A DNA stretch of 64,000 nucleotides from Membranipora membranacea. Its lineage: Eukaryota > Bryozoa > Gymnolaemata > Cheilostomatida > Membraniporidae. The notes beneath the pieces were generated by a model, which was not told the origin of the DNA, did not search any database, and worked only from the letters and a program-made list of their open reading frames with translations. Location of the stretch: contig OU612070.1 of assembly GCA_914767715.1 (NCBI GenBank), forward strand, positions 27,082,025 through 27,146,024. Reading direction: 5' to 3'. The first letter of the stretch is position 1; every line of letters begins with the position of its first letter. This document shows, piece by piece, positions 32,901 to 46,800 of this stretch. Both the position numbers and the translations under genes were made by a program.

Positions 32901-35900
32901 TAACAATGTTGATTAGATGATACAAATCTATACTAATTGTTAGTGTCAACATTTTAGGCAATTTTGCACTGTGAGTAGAGGCGTTTTTTTAGAAACTACC
33001 AGAGGTTATGACATCACAAAACTGTTAATTTGTAAATATCAGCCCAATGAATATGTCACACATTTCTTTGTGGCACAGTTTGGAGGGGCATGTGTTTATC
33101 ATCCATGCCCTCCAGTCTGCGATAAATAAATATATAATTCTCTTGCAGGAGTTGTCAACCCATCTCTAACCTTATTACAGTGCGCAGATTTTAACAAAAA
33201 AGGATTCCTACTCTAACGCAATACACGTCCTTATACTTACGGGCTCCAAATGGGTTAAGGAATGCAGCAGCATGATGCGCTGGGTGTCCGGGGTTATTAT
33301 TATTAGCAGTCTTTGGTTTGGTAACCTTGGTATTACTCTTAGCGAACTCCAGTCTCAAAGTCTGAGGTAGATCAGGGTCAAACCTGACTCCCTGCTGTAA
33401 ATAATCAAATCAAACAAATCTAAAATCAGCATCATTAGTCTACCCTCTTGTGTTAGCGAGTCTCCAGGTCTTCGTTTGTAGACAGTTCTAATGAGTGCAC
33501 TTGGGAATTCAGCGGATACTCAGGGCTTTGTTACGGTATAGGATTGACATGTTATAACCTGATACAAAAAAGTATTGACTAACAAATAATCACATATTTT
33601 TGGCATCAATCGATGATGGCAGCCCAGTTTTGACATTGTGAGGTGTAAAGACCCACACTGGCCTCATCACCTGACGAGATAAGTTTTGGGGTATGTAAAT
33701 ACTGAAAACAATTACGGCTTCAATAGGCTTCGCCTTTGTTTGTGATAATTTGACAAGATATGGCTACACCAAATTGATTTCTGCTCTGCGTGCAAAAGAA
33801 ATGGATTGTATTGTATTGTAAAGCTGTGGTAATGCCAGCATAACAATTTATAATGCTTCCGATCAATAAGACCAAATCAATTTTTCATGTTTTGTGATTT
33901 GAATACCCCAACGATATTGAATTCTTGATATGAACTGAATCATCCCATCATGAGATGTTGCACTCAGACTTGTAAAAGACATCTGGGTCATCTCAACTTA
34001 GGACGGCTGTTTAAAAATCACATGACATTTATTTACGAATTGGTCAGGTTATGAGGACAATGTGGCAGTTCTTACCTGTAAATCACTCTTGGCAGTTTCA
34101 GCAGCAGATTTTGAATTGAATGTCACGAAACCAACAGGCTAAAATAGTAAAGAATCAAATCAGAATCTAAGTAAAAATATTTCCTCACAAGGGAATTCAG
34201 TAATGGCGAGAAGCGGAAATATTGTCTTATTATTAAGGACGACCAAGTTTTCATAAATGGGAATGAAGATCGTCTTCCAACAATATAAAGATTTCGGGGA
34301 AAGGTTTTGGAAAGGCATGTCATAGCGTGTGTGCTTTGTGAAAGACATAATATTATTTGAAAACATTCAACAGTAAAATATTTAGATATGATTTTGTGGT
34401 GTTTTCTTTTCTGTGAAGGAAGAGAGCAGGATTTATGCTTTCATTTTTTTGCATAGTAACCAAAACTGCGGTTGTAGTTTGCGTAGGTTGGGGGTGATGT
34501 ACACTAAAGCCCGCTGATTGTAGTAGAAGATAATGAGTTGCTGTTCTCAGACTATGAGAATAAGGGTGCAGGTTTCTGGGTGCAGCTGTGTTTTGTGTAC
34601 CTTATACTATGATCAAAGCCTGCAGCTGTGACAAACTGTATTGGAGTGAGGAAGGAGGGAAAACTGCCGGGAAAACTGCCGGGAAAACTTGTGAATGATG
34701 TGATCGAGGAAAACTTCACCAAATTTTACTTATTTGGGTGTAACTCTTAAAGTGTTTTGATTTGTATGAGCTTTCCCATCATATCAGGCCAAGCCAGCTT
34801 GTCTGTGGAGGCTCGATGTTTTGAAGTTTTCATGTAATAATATCATTCCTGACAGTCTTCATAATAAATCCTGGCAGGCATTGCATGACAAATAAAACTG
34901 ATTACTATTAAGCATGCAATCCTATAATACAGTGTGTGCAGGTCGTCTATACCTCATCAATTAATCTCACTGTTTAGTGTTTACTCCATAGCTCCACCAT
35001 GACTTCGCATGGCTATGCTGATCTTATAATTCCCTTACAATTCATCTGAACATTAGATGGATTTACACTAATAAACTTTCTATACTAGCATGCTATATTT
35101 GACCAGATATAAAAACTGTTTTGGAATCAGACGGCAATACGCCAAATCAAGCGGCCTTGTTACGCAATATTCCCCATAGGCAGTAATTTCAATGTGATTA
35201 CAAAGCACGAAACTGAACATTAGCAAAGTATTTGCTTTGTCATTAGTTTAATCTGATTTAGGAACGGTATTCAGGACTATGGTATGGAGCGGGTTTTCGC
35301 AAAATTTCATTTCTATGCTATCGGTACCTAACATTACCTAGACCCTATCTAGCTAAGTAGTGATGTGTAGTGGTGCCATCGAACATTGTTGTTAATCGTA
35401 ATGTTGAGATAGAAAACGGTGTGACTTTCCGGGACAAGAATAAATTGCTAGTGCAACTCTCACTAGTTGGTTAATAATTCAAATGTTTTTGAGAAGTAGA
35501 GTGAATATAAAATTGTTGAAATGAGTATAATAAGTAGAATGTACAGGTGTAGTAATATTGGGTTGTTGCTGACTGCGTGAGGATTGTATGAGACTAGTTT
35601 TGGATCCGTTGCCAGAGCTAACCTTACCTAAATGAGATCTCACATGTCCTGAAAATGATGGAGCGTCACAAAATTAGACCACGAAAAAATGAATGAAGAG
35701 TATGGGAAGAGAAAATCTCATCTTCACTATTTCACCACATAAACTCTTACACTATTGATGTTAATAATAATAACATGTCCATCACAAAACACACTGACAC
35801 ACGGATTGTTAATTTTGCTTGGAAGACGAAACACTCGACTGTGAGGTAAGTAGTTTAAATTAAACGCTGACATAACTTGTTTTTTAAAAAAAATGATATA

Positions 35901-38900
35901 AAAAAAAGGATGGGTGAACAAACACATGCACGTATCATGCAGGGAAAGGATAGGTGACGATATATACAAGCTGATGCCTCTGATGGCTTCGTATCCTCAC
36001 AGCTAAATCACGCAAACCCTCTTATACATTAAAGGAGTGTGACATCGGGCTTAAAATAATTGTATCATGATAAAACTCATTACTATGTCATTCATTTACT
36101 TAATTTAATAAGAAACAACTTTAGCCATTGAAATGGATAATCATCATTCTGATGTTTGAGTGAGAGAATTTTGCATCTTGGTTCAAATACTGATGTCACA
36201 AAGTTCAGAAGCTCTCAAGATAAAAGACTTTCAGTGTGACCAAATTTTCAGAACCCAATTGGATTTCACGGGTAAAATGAAATGTGATACCTTCATCATT
36301 GTTGTCAAACAAGACCAAGCCCTAATTCGTTGCTAAGCATATCTAATAGATGGACTAGGTTGGGGGGGGGGGAGTTATGATTTTAAACACCCTATAGTTC
36401 AAATCATGAGACTATGGTTTTATCACCTACTACTAAATTTGCAACACAACTAATAAATATCAACCAACCAATATTACAAAACACAATTAAGCAGCACGCC
36501 AAGAAAAGGACAACCAGAACAATTATGGTAAAATATTATTTAAGAAAGGTTTGAAAATCTAGCGGAAAAGACCCAGGATAGCAGCATTAATTACATGAAA
36601 GCTTTAATAAGCTGTGAATCGCATGGTTTTATATGAAAAGTCAACCTCTAGTATCGCAATCCTGAGCTCTCATAAAATTGTAGCATGTGTTACTCAAAAT
36701 ACAAGACGCATTCTGCTTCAACAGAGGTTGAATAAATTTTGGCTGCTACAGTAATCATGCTCAGAGTTCAGGATGGCTATGCAGGTGTCTGACAAGAGAC
36801 AAAATTGTTTTAATGGATAAAATGATAAGCAGGAGGAATTTTGGAGAGGGTTTGCACACTTACTGAGGTGTTTTTGCCGTTTTTGTTGGTGACTTTTAAA
36901 AGTGACCCTTCATAGCCCTGTAATGAGATGATTATTGGTATGGTGAACGGACAAAACAGACAGAAGTACTGTGACACTGACATCCACATGCACTGATAGG
37001 GATTCCAAGGTGGGATTCCCAGCCTAGAAAACCTGATCCTTCCATTTTTTCAAATCAATTTCATAATTTTGCAGAAGAAAGTTCAGGTTTGTTAGGCTAA
37101 TGAATCAAAGGTATAAAATCACTACAAAGTATCACAAATCACCAAGTCAGTCTACAGAACGCAACGTCATCTGCCCTGACAGCCCAGCCTTACAGCGATG
37201 ACATTGCGTCATGTGACATTGCTGGGTAAAGTGATCGGTATCGTGTCATAAACTTGTGAGATATCAATTGTGACAAATATAAAGAGAGTATAAAGTAAGT
37301 TGGGGGATTCCTTGCAAAAGAGCGAGAGAAGTAAATAGTCGTGTGCAAAGAGAGCACAACTCGGATATCAAAATTCTTATATAATGTTGATATTCGATAT
37401 ATAGACTTGGTGGTTTTGAGAGCATACGAATGTACAATGTGCTGTGATTTTGTGTCTGCGGTAGTGTTGTCCAGTGATGACGTGGTTTTATGTTACATTT
37501 TCACTCGCTTACTTACACAAGATAAAGGGGTTGGGGGCCGGGCAGTTATTTTAAGTTGGGAACTTTCATACCCCTGAAGAAAAGAGAATGACATTTCTGA
37601 TTAACAAAAAGTGTTTATATAAACATCCAGCAAACAGTCACGGCGGCATCATCACGGCATCATTAGGCTGATGGGCGGCAGCTTTTTCGCTGTTTATCTG
37701 ATGTGTTGAAGTGACCTTTTTAATATTTATGGTCTGCAGATTGAGAATGAAATCTGGCAACCATAAGACAGTATTTATCGGATAGGTAGTACAGTCTAAC
37801 TCACTTTATATCCTCTGAATAGCAGGTACAGCTCTCTTGGTTTCGCGTCCATCGGTAAACCACTCACAAACAGTGTTCTCACCTGATTAAAATAAAAGAG
37901 AAACACATTGTATTTTTTGCCCGTCTAGTGCGCAAACAGAAGTAACTTACACAACATAATACCATCCTCATCTTGGCTCTACTTTTTAATAAGCATGACA
38001 GTTGATGGCAGTAAAATTACCTGGCCCAGACTTGTGATTAACAGCGATGTCTAACGGTATGCTGTAATAGCAATCATCTCGGGGTAAATTTAAGGTTTTA
38101 GACATCATAATAAGCAGGTAGAGACATGACAAGGGGTCGAACAATCAAATACAGTGTAGTAATAGATGAGATTTGTTAGAACTGAAGAGTTTATGTGAAT
38201 TGAAGGATAGAACAGACAGACTCTTTGTGGAATGAGAGATGAAAGTTTTCAAAAAATTGGTCTTTCTTGATCATATTAAGTTAACAAAAATAATATAGTA
38301 TTTGTAAATGTTTATATAAATCAGTCAGATTTTAGTCTCGTAGAGTCTGTTACTCAGAACTTAATTTGCCCACAGGTTTGTGGTCACTACTATCCTTAAT
38401 CCGCCTGACGGCCTGTTGACGGCTTGTCGTGTATGTCTCTGCTGTAATTCTTAGTTTATTGGGTGTAAGTGACAAGGCTTAGACTATTATAGTGTGAAAA
38501 CATACCCACAGGAATACTGTCAATTGTTTTACCGATATATTGTCAATTCAAACCTAATTACCAACTGCAGAACATGGCAAGAAATTTGTGTTAATATTTT
38601 GCTCTAGGTTTAGTTTGAGACTTGCAAGTTGTAAACAATGATGTAAGTTTGGCCGAAACTCACTCGCGCCAGTCGGCCATAGAGGAAGTGAGAGACAAGT
38701 CTTCTAGCACTTACGATCAGATAACTCTTACGCTGTCAAATGGGTGTTTATCCTCCTCTTTAGAAAGACTGTCCACTGAATTTAGAGTTTTTATATAACT
38801 TAGTATAACAGGCTTTTGAAACTTAGATGGAAAGAGTCCTGGAGCAGTATGCAATAATTGTCCCCCTATCTCTTATCGATATAAAGGAGGATAGTAATTA

Positions 38901-41900
38901 TACCGCTAATATCATGATATTATCATGGGATAATCGAGAATGTCTACCTTAAAACCTGATCGTTATCTATACAGTTAAGAAAAGAAGGTTTGGCTCTAAT
39001 ATGTAGTTTTCATGCAACAAGCATCTCTTGACTTTACCCTGTAGGTAATTTAGTGACTGTGGAGCCAGCAGGCATCGAAGTGAAATGTGTGAGAACGTTT
39101 TATTGTGATACCAGGGGTTAGCCGCCCAGACGTGACTTTATTTGAGAAACCTCCAAACATTTGTAGAGAGTTTACAGCATCAGCCAGCCGGGTCATTAGA
39201 ACATGTAATTTGCTCGCTTCTCGGGTTTTCATTGTTGTCCCAATGTATCAAGTCTTTTGAAAAACCCCTAAGAAAACCTTATGGTTAGAATGCCAATTAC
39301 TAAATGAGTAATCAAAATATTATTACGTTCAAAAAATTACAAGGTTTCTTAAATGCAGTGCACCATTGAATTTAGACTGTTCTTTGTTTTACAACAAAGG
39401 CTGAAGAGAGAAATGATATTATTTCAGCAAGGAAAGTTTATTTTAGGCAGACTAAATTGTTTATCTTCTTGAAATTTGCTACAGTTCAGGAATTGTCAAA
39501 GTTATCTAAAATAACATAAGGTCTTTTCAGTGTTTTCAGGGCTGATGCCTAATGTTCAGTAAAGGAATTTAACTTGTGTGTGCTTCTCTCTGTGCAGCTG
39601 GACCAAACGTAAACTGCTCCCTAGTAACATGGAATTATAGTGTCAAACCCGAGCAATGAACTCCTCCATCTTTTTAGTTTGATAAAGGCAGGCAGAATCA
39701 AGAAACCCCACTGGATACTAACAACTGGAACTAACCGTGGTGGCATATTACAAGAATGTAAAGAGTAGAAGGGAAAATACAGCGAGTTAGTGAAAGTCTG
39801 CATCATCAATATTTAGCATCTATTCACTGAGCTCATGAAATTTTAACCCTTTCTCTCTAAACAATAAAACGAGACCTTACATATCTGCTAATTATTGACA
39901 GAATTTTATGAATTGAAACATATGGTGTGGTGACAATAGACACAAACTATATCAAATTATAAACAATTTTGTACCCATTACAACCCAAACTAGCCGAGAG
40001 ATTCTATCCACTTAAAAATCATCTTTCAATTGGAGTGTCTTTGTTGGTATCAATGGGATCTTCGCACATTTTTTGTTATCAAATGTAATAATCTTCTTTT
40101 CACTATATGATGTACTATGGGATGAGCCACAGTGCAGTGTGTATAGTCCCTCAGTATCTGAGTCCGTGAATTATTTACTTGATGATGAAGCAGCCATCAG
40201 TGTACACACTGAGGAATTAAGACCATTGAATTAGACTGAAAGGATAAAAATGAGTTGATCGGCAACATCAATTCCTTTCTTTCAATTATCGCATTGTCAT
40301 CTTTTTATCACTTCATTGTTGTAATACACAAAGGACCTCATCCCTAGAGTCGTGCAAACTATATCTTCATTTCCATCTAATTTATCTTTCAATGAACATT
40401 CTCTTTTGCATAATAATTTCAGCGTGAAAAACTTTAAAATTCATTTCACACAAAACAATCCTATGAATGTTTTTCATAGAGCTGTACTTACTTTTGCTAG
40501 TAACCTAGTTTAACCTTCTATTCTGTTCACGACTCAAAATGTTTCTTAGGAGCTGGCCGTCACAAATCTGATTACAGGGGTACTGAACAGAAAACTGGAT
40601 TGTTAAATTTATCTCGACCTGTTTGTCTCAAAATCGATCTGCAAACAATACTAATTACCTGATCAGATCTTGAATCGGGCTGCTGATTAAAGCCAACTTT
40701 TGAGAAAAGTCAGCAGTTTTGGGTCTTTGACTGGCGATAAATTGGATTTTTTACTAAACTTGTTTATTTCGAATCATATCAATTTTTCGCACACTGTGTA
40801 CAAAAGCTGAGAAATTTCCTCCAACTCAACGCTTAGGGTAGTAATTACTTCGTTGATTGTAAGGCACCAAATAAAAGAGAGTAGCTATTTCCATTTTAAT
40901 TCCTCCCTAATCCCTGAACAGCTTTCCACAAGTCCTTGTTATTACATGTGTATGAAATGAAAAGTTTAAATTTTGAGCAATAAAAGAAAGCTTGTTCAGC
41001 TGAAAAGATAATCTGTTGCTATTAGGTGCAATCTGTTAATATTCCTCTCTAAACAGATTTGACGCCTGTCCTCTTATGAGTTTTTGGTTAGAAGGTTAGT
41101 CAGCTTGATTCCTTCTGTCCGACTAAGTCAGCCAAGGCGCTATGTGAGTCTAGAAATCTACCTCGAGTTAACAACAATTTAAATATTCACACCCATTATT
41201 TAAAAACTGCTGTCTGTGACGCAAAATCAGATTAAGGACATTTTATGTCCATGGCAGGGAAGAAATTCAGAAAGATTACAATGAATACTGGTACACCATA
41301 TCATGACTCCCTTTTAAGGTAGCCATTCCTGTGTATGTTACTGAGAAACTTTGCCGTCCAGCTTGTCCCATTACATTTAGGTGGTTTTATGGTCCTTTTT
41401 ATCTGTGAAGAGGTTGCACTTGAATTTAGAGTAAACCATAGATTAGACAAATAGCTCCTTAAAATGACGAAAAGTGTCCTCAAAACTATCATAATACTCC
41501 AGATATACCTTTGTGTTGGGGATATGTAGATAGGGTAGAGTGCCCAAAGTCCCACACAAGTCATAGGAAGCTGAAATACCGATCTAAAAGCTGGCCGCCG
41601 ACTTGTTTAATTAGACAAAGCTCGACTACTAAGTAATTGTATCCGCATGATGTAAACGCTTTTTTGAACTTTCCAATTGGGATAAAGTAAACAGACCTAC
41701 ATTACAGCTGAGAATCCTTAGACCTGTTTGTATGGAGATTAGCATTGAAAAAAACCAACCAGACCAGCCTGTATGTGCAATGGCAATTATTATGATTTGT
41801 TTGTAAACATTCTCTAGTTAAAACATTGGCAGCAAATGAGGCAGCAATGACATGTCTGCTGTATTGACATGGTGCTGTACATCATACGATGGATGATTGC

Positions 41901-43277
41901 CAGCCACCACCACATAGCGCATAGTGACAACGTATTTATTTATAAAAGGTTACTAGTTACTTTCAGTTGGAAAATTTTCATTAGTTCAATGACTGAACTG
42001 TGGATTTTAGTTTTATCACTAGCCTGGCCAGATTGTTATCAAGTTTGCGAGTAGAATCTTTTTGCTCTCACCCATATCACTATCATGGAAGACTTTTAGG
42101 TTGTTATGACAATCAAACTGGCTCAAATGTCCAAACAAATTTTCAGGTCTGGCCAAAACATGATGCTACAGCGCTAACAAATTTAGCTGGCTTAGTCTCC
42201 TGATGCGATTATGGCTGCTACTACCGAGCCGTTCTGTTATTGCATGCTCGAAACAAGTAGTCATGCTTGTAAATTACTAAGTTGGTGCTTCGGGAATGGC
42301 ATTATGATAGAAAATTATAGCTTTGAAAATGGAATTGCTTGGCTTTCCGTAGTTGACAGTATAGGCAACGACTAATGCATCATGGTCAAGCTAGCAATAA
42401 TGCCGAACAAGATCTCATGAATTGTCTGGTTAACAAATCATATATGGAGAAGTTGAGGCTGATTCACAGGATTTGAAAGTTTACAATTCCGAGACAAAGA
42501 TGAGTTTTGGGACATTGTGTTATTTACACAGTGCCTATGATTTTACTATTTTATATTCATGTTTAATAGTGCCATTGAATTGGACAGTGAAGGTTGAATT
42601 GAAAAATGCAACATATGAAAACAATAACCAATGATGCAGAGGGTTTAGAAAAGAAAAAAGGCCTCTAGTCTGAATGGGTTTAATACCACATAATAGAAAG
42701 CAGTGTTTAGAAGCAGGTTAAGCACTAAAAGAGCCTGCTAATAGCTCTATGAAGGTTTTTTGTAAGTAGACTTGACTGGCATTTTAAGCACCGAATATGT
42801 CTAGTACCGGTAGTTGGTGAGAAGTACTCTACCTCTGATATATGACAGATGATAAACTAAGCGATGATGACGGATGGGTCGTGATGCCAGTTCCAAACTC
42901 ACGATTCATGTTCTGATTCGGGATGATAGAGAATTTTGATGGTGTACTTTTGACGAGTTTTTAAAGGGACGAATTATGATAACTGCGCTTTTCGAGTCGT
43001 ATGATAATTGAATGCGATGGTGAGATTCTGAGAAATTATATCAGTTTGCTAGAAAATACGCACAGATATGATCAACGACAGGTGACCAAGGTAGACTATA
43101 ATAGTGAAAAAGAGAAGCTTAATAATAATCTGTATTTACCTCGTCATCGTTTCCAGCGCTGTTTAGATTGTCCATGCTCTGTGCGTGTGACAGTGGGCTC
43201 AGGTTTCCTCCGTTAGTCCCTTCGTGCTCCAACTTCATTGGCGGTGGTGGTGCAGCCATAACTTGTGTTGCCATCAT
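29902..43277 (-). CDS. mec-8: MEC-8/RBPMS-type RNA-binding protein with two RRM domains
   Basis: Nine exons: 43277-43140, 37882-37805, 36917-36864, 34138-34076, 33394-33241, 31838-31708, 31293-31162, 30481-30224, 30015-29902; all phases agree, giving about 373 residues. RRM1 (residues about 47-133) has RNP2 LFVSGL, the family hallmark [12 protein letters not shown]1 PVGFVTF and [21 protein letters not shown] linker rich in Ala, Gln and Gly follows. RRM2 (about 284-373) has RNP2 LFVTNL, the RNP1-position CAFVEY and the ending [14 protein letters not shown]. Vertebrate RBPMS has only the first RRM; nematode MEC-8 has both, so this is MEC-8 architecture. The family binds CAC-containing RNA and controls splicing and mRNA fate. 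Exon 3 carries the NKNGKNTS loop typical of MEC-8/couch potato. Intron 1 is 5.3 kb. Exon 6 has a second in-frame acceptor. Confidence 0.94.
37883..43139 (-). other. Large first intron of the MEC-8-type gene
   Basis: 5.26 kb without supported exons on either strand. Candidate home for regulatory elements; no particular element can be named. Confidence 0.6.
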
Positions 43278-43874
43278 TTGTCTGTTTACTATTTGCTGTT
43301 TCAAACTCGCTCCAATAAAGTCAGGGCGAATTAATTTTTATTACAGGTTTTTACACTACCAAAATGTATGCTGTTGTTAGAAAGAACTTCCAACTTGTCA
43401 ATAATATGTGCTGTTATAGTCTGTGTGACTGGTGCCTGTGAGGTCCTGAAGTAAAATGGTGAAGGTGCTTGCCCAGGTGCAGCTAATATAATGTCCACCT
43501 ATATACAGCTTTCTCCTGTGCTAATATGATTCTCTTATTGAATAATCATTTATAGGAGTGTACATGTGCATCTATGTGTGTGGGAATTCTCTCAGCCTCG
43601 GTTTCATATGACACCTAGCAGACCACCCATGATTAATGTCAGAATTGATTTGTGAACTCTTCCTTCAAAAATTATGGCTTTTAAAGAGTTTTATGCAATA
43701 TATGTATACATATTTGAAAACTCAACTAAAATATCATCGTTTCATGTTGTGGAGATATCTTTATTATAAATCAACCTTGAAAATAGTACCGAAATATAAT
43801 ATCAGCACCCGTTATTTACAACTGGAAAACTTTCATCACATGACAAACATGTGACCATAACAACTCCAAGAATA
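43278..43874. promoter_or_regulatory. Putative bidirectional promoter between the MEC-8-type gene and ATG14
   Basis: Only 597 bp separate the divergent start codons at 43277 (minus) and 43875 (plus). No TATA box is obvious near either start. Untranslated upstream exons cannot be excluded. Confidence 0.5.
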
Positions 43875-46800
43875 ATGTCAACACCAAGAAAAGAGTTACA
43901 GATTGATGAAGCTCCTTCTGTTTTCCACCTGTCAGACCACCCATCACCAGAATCCTATGAAGATAGTGTAGCTGTTGAGAAGTGTCCTGTCTGTAGAGGC
44001 GGCAGACACCCACTTTATTGTGCTGACTGCGTCAAAAATGAAGAATTATCACATAGAAACTTCAACTTTAAAAGGTGAGTGAGAGCAAGATTAGACTGTA
44101 GCTGTAGATGGATGTGTTGAAGTATTGCATCAGCATGAGCTTATGCTACTTTCTTATATCTATCCATTCCTTGTGTAATATTTGAATCGCTACATATGCT
44201 ATATGATCGAAAATGTATTGTTGAAAGGATAGAGAAAGTAGGATGTGTATGGCTCACCTAGCAAGTTACTAAGTAGGCCTACTTGGATCCACTCCACCAG
44301 TAAAGTAAGAGATGAAACCCTAATGTGTTGTGCTATGAATGTGTCCTGTAAATGACAATCCACCTAACATCTCTGTAAAGGGGCCATCCGCTCATGACAA
44401 ATACCATCCGCCAGCGGTATCTGGCCATCCGTTTCGCCTTGGAACTGTGACTTTCCCCAACCCATTCGGATGGCCAGTTGGCAACTGTCGATCGCCAAAG
44501 ACCCATCTGGATGAGTTTGTCGCCACGATAATGACTGCATACAAACCCATGTGCCTCTTTCAAATTTGTGTCCCGATGCGATGTCCGAGTGCCAACCGAA
44601 TGCATATTTGGAAACCACCGGATGCCAGACGAATATCCAATAGTTGCCAAATCGGCATCCGGATAGGTTCTAAGGGAGACGAAGGTAGAGATCTTGTTGA
44701 AAAGTGCCTCTCTTCAGGTTTTATAGCTTATTTCTCTGCTCATATATTACAGTTTTGAACATGGGATGCGACGGCTTCATAGACTTGCCTCCACTAAGGA
44801 AGAGCTGACAAAGAAGATTGATGTGAACATGAGGAGAGATTACGATCAGGCTGAACAGGTATGTCTGTAGATAACACCCTGAATGGTATTCCTAATACTT
44901 TGTTACGGAATTCATGAATCCAGAAATGTGAATTAAGTGCGGACCCCAGATTACTTTGTGTATGAGGTAAACGAAAACATACTAGTAGCAGTGACTATAG
45001 ATTATCTAATTCTACATCATGGAAATTATGAATCATGAAATGTGGATTAAGAGCGGGCCCCCGAATACTTTGTCACTGTGATACATCTAGTAGCTCAAAA
45101 CACATGCCCTAGTCTATGACCATCAAAAGCCAAAATTGGTAGGATTCTATGTGAAGGTACAATGAAACATAAACTAGGCTGTCGAGAATAAATCACATCA
45201 CTATGGTCATGCTTTCTGGAATAAAAAAATATAAATCTAATTTGGGTGACTTAGCTGCAATTGTAGCTGCCCTCGACACAGACATACACAAAGCACATAA
45301 TTTGCACTATGTGTCTATGTGTCTATGTGTATATGTGTCTATGTGTCTATGTCTATGTGTATATGTGTGTATATGTGTCTATGTGTCTATGTGTCTATGT
45401 GTCTATGTGTATATGTGTCTATGTGTCTATGTCTATGTGTATATGTGTCTATGTGTATATGTGTCTATGCCTATGTGTCTATGTGTATATGTGTCTATGT
45501 GTATATAAAACAGTAACTGTTGTTGCTGACTGTCAGAACAAAGAATTAGAGACTCTAACTCCCTGGTCAGAAAGGCCTCCCATTCTCAGTATGTGTGATG
45601 ACTGGCCATTGTCCCATCTCTGGATACTTGCTCTTTTCTTGATTGAGCTTATCAGTAATGTAAGTCCCTACTCTGATTTGCTAGTTATACTCCCTGCATA
45701 AAAAAGTGAAAGGCCGTCATATGATCAGCTAGTCTTAGCACTCTGGTCAGGTTGGAAGGTGGATGATAAAAGCTTGTTTTTTAGGTACAATTGTTTTCCA
45801 TGAAAATAATAGGTACCTTAACTGCGCCTCCTTCTGTACGTCTTGAAGTCAGTCTGAATAGCACTTCTTGCTATATTATAGAAAAGGATGATTTTGATTC
45901 AGAAAGAGAAACTGGCCATCCTACAGAATCTCATATCTACCAAAAACGCTCAATGTGAGAAAAGTAAGTGAAACAAAATGTCTGCTCTGGTACAGTTTAC
46001 CCAAGGAGCAACACTCACTCCTTAGTCCACCCATCAATAACTCACAAAGAACATTAGGCCTGTCATATTATGATAAACTGTATACGGCAGATTAGAATTC
46101 ATAATTATGAACATAGTAGCCAAATAATCTGACTCAAGTACTTAGGGTGAAATCCTAAAAGTTGAGTTGATGATCCCAGTAGGTATGATTACCTGCTTAT
46201 TTTCACTGATCAAATATTGTTGTCTTGGAGAAACCATGTGTTTTATTTAAATTTACAAAAATTAACAAAGCTTCATTGAGTGTTTGATGCTGAATTGTCC
46301 ACAGTATGACTTTGTTGAGAATGCCTTGCCAATTTTCTGATGCTCATCAGTTCCCCCTTAATGTGTGTTGGTGATGTGCTGAAGTGCGGGTATCCTCTGT
46401 TATGTCAGGGTAATGGGATCTGCAAACCTAAGTATAATGAGTGTATCGATGACTGTAATATGCATGTTCTGTCTATTGCAGCGCGGCGAGCAATAGTACA
46501 GAAAAGATCTGATAATAAGCGTCTAGAGAGAACGGTAGATAAAATACGTAAGCGTCTGCCTCTTATGGGAGAGCGAGTAGAATCCCTCTCTATCAGGCTC
46601 ACAGATAGACAAGCTAAACAGGACGGTCTGGATACGAGGCTCGCCACACGCCGCAGGGAGGTCGTCACACAAGTCGAGAGATTCGTCTTCTCTCTAAAGC
46701 CTGTGCCTGATAGGTATGTATGTTATCATGCGGAGAAGGAGGTGGCTCATTTAGGTCATGTGCCAGGCTTTTAGGGCAACTGTTTGATGAAAGTACTGGG

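Noticed and set aside
44333-44758. Long open frames on both strands
   Set aside because: Intronic GC island without recognisable domains; ATG14 exons on either side join in phase without it.
45203-45701. Overlapping long frames rich in Cys, Val and Met
   Set aside because: They are the three frames of an 8-bp minisatellite in an ATG14 intron.
46405-46668. Minus-strand Arg/Leu/Ser-rich frame
   Set aside because: Antisense shadow of ATG14 exon 4.
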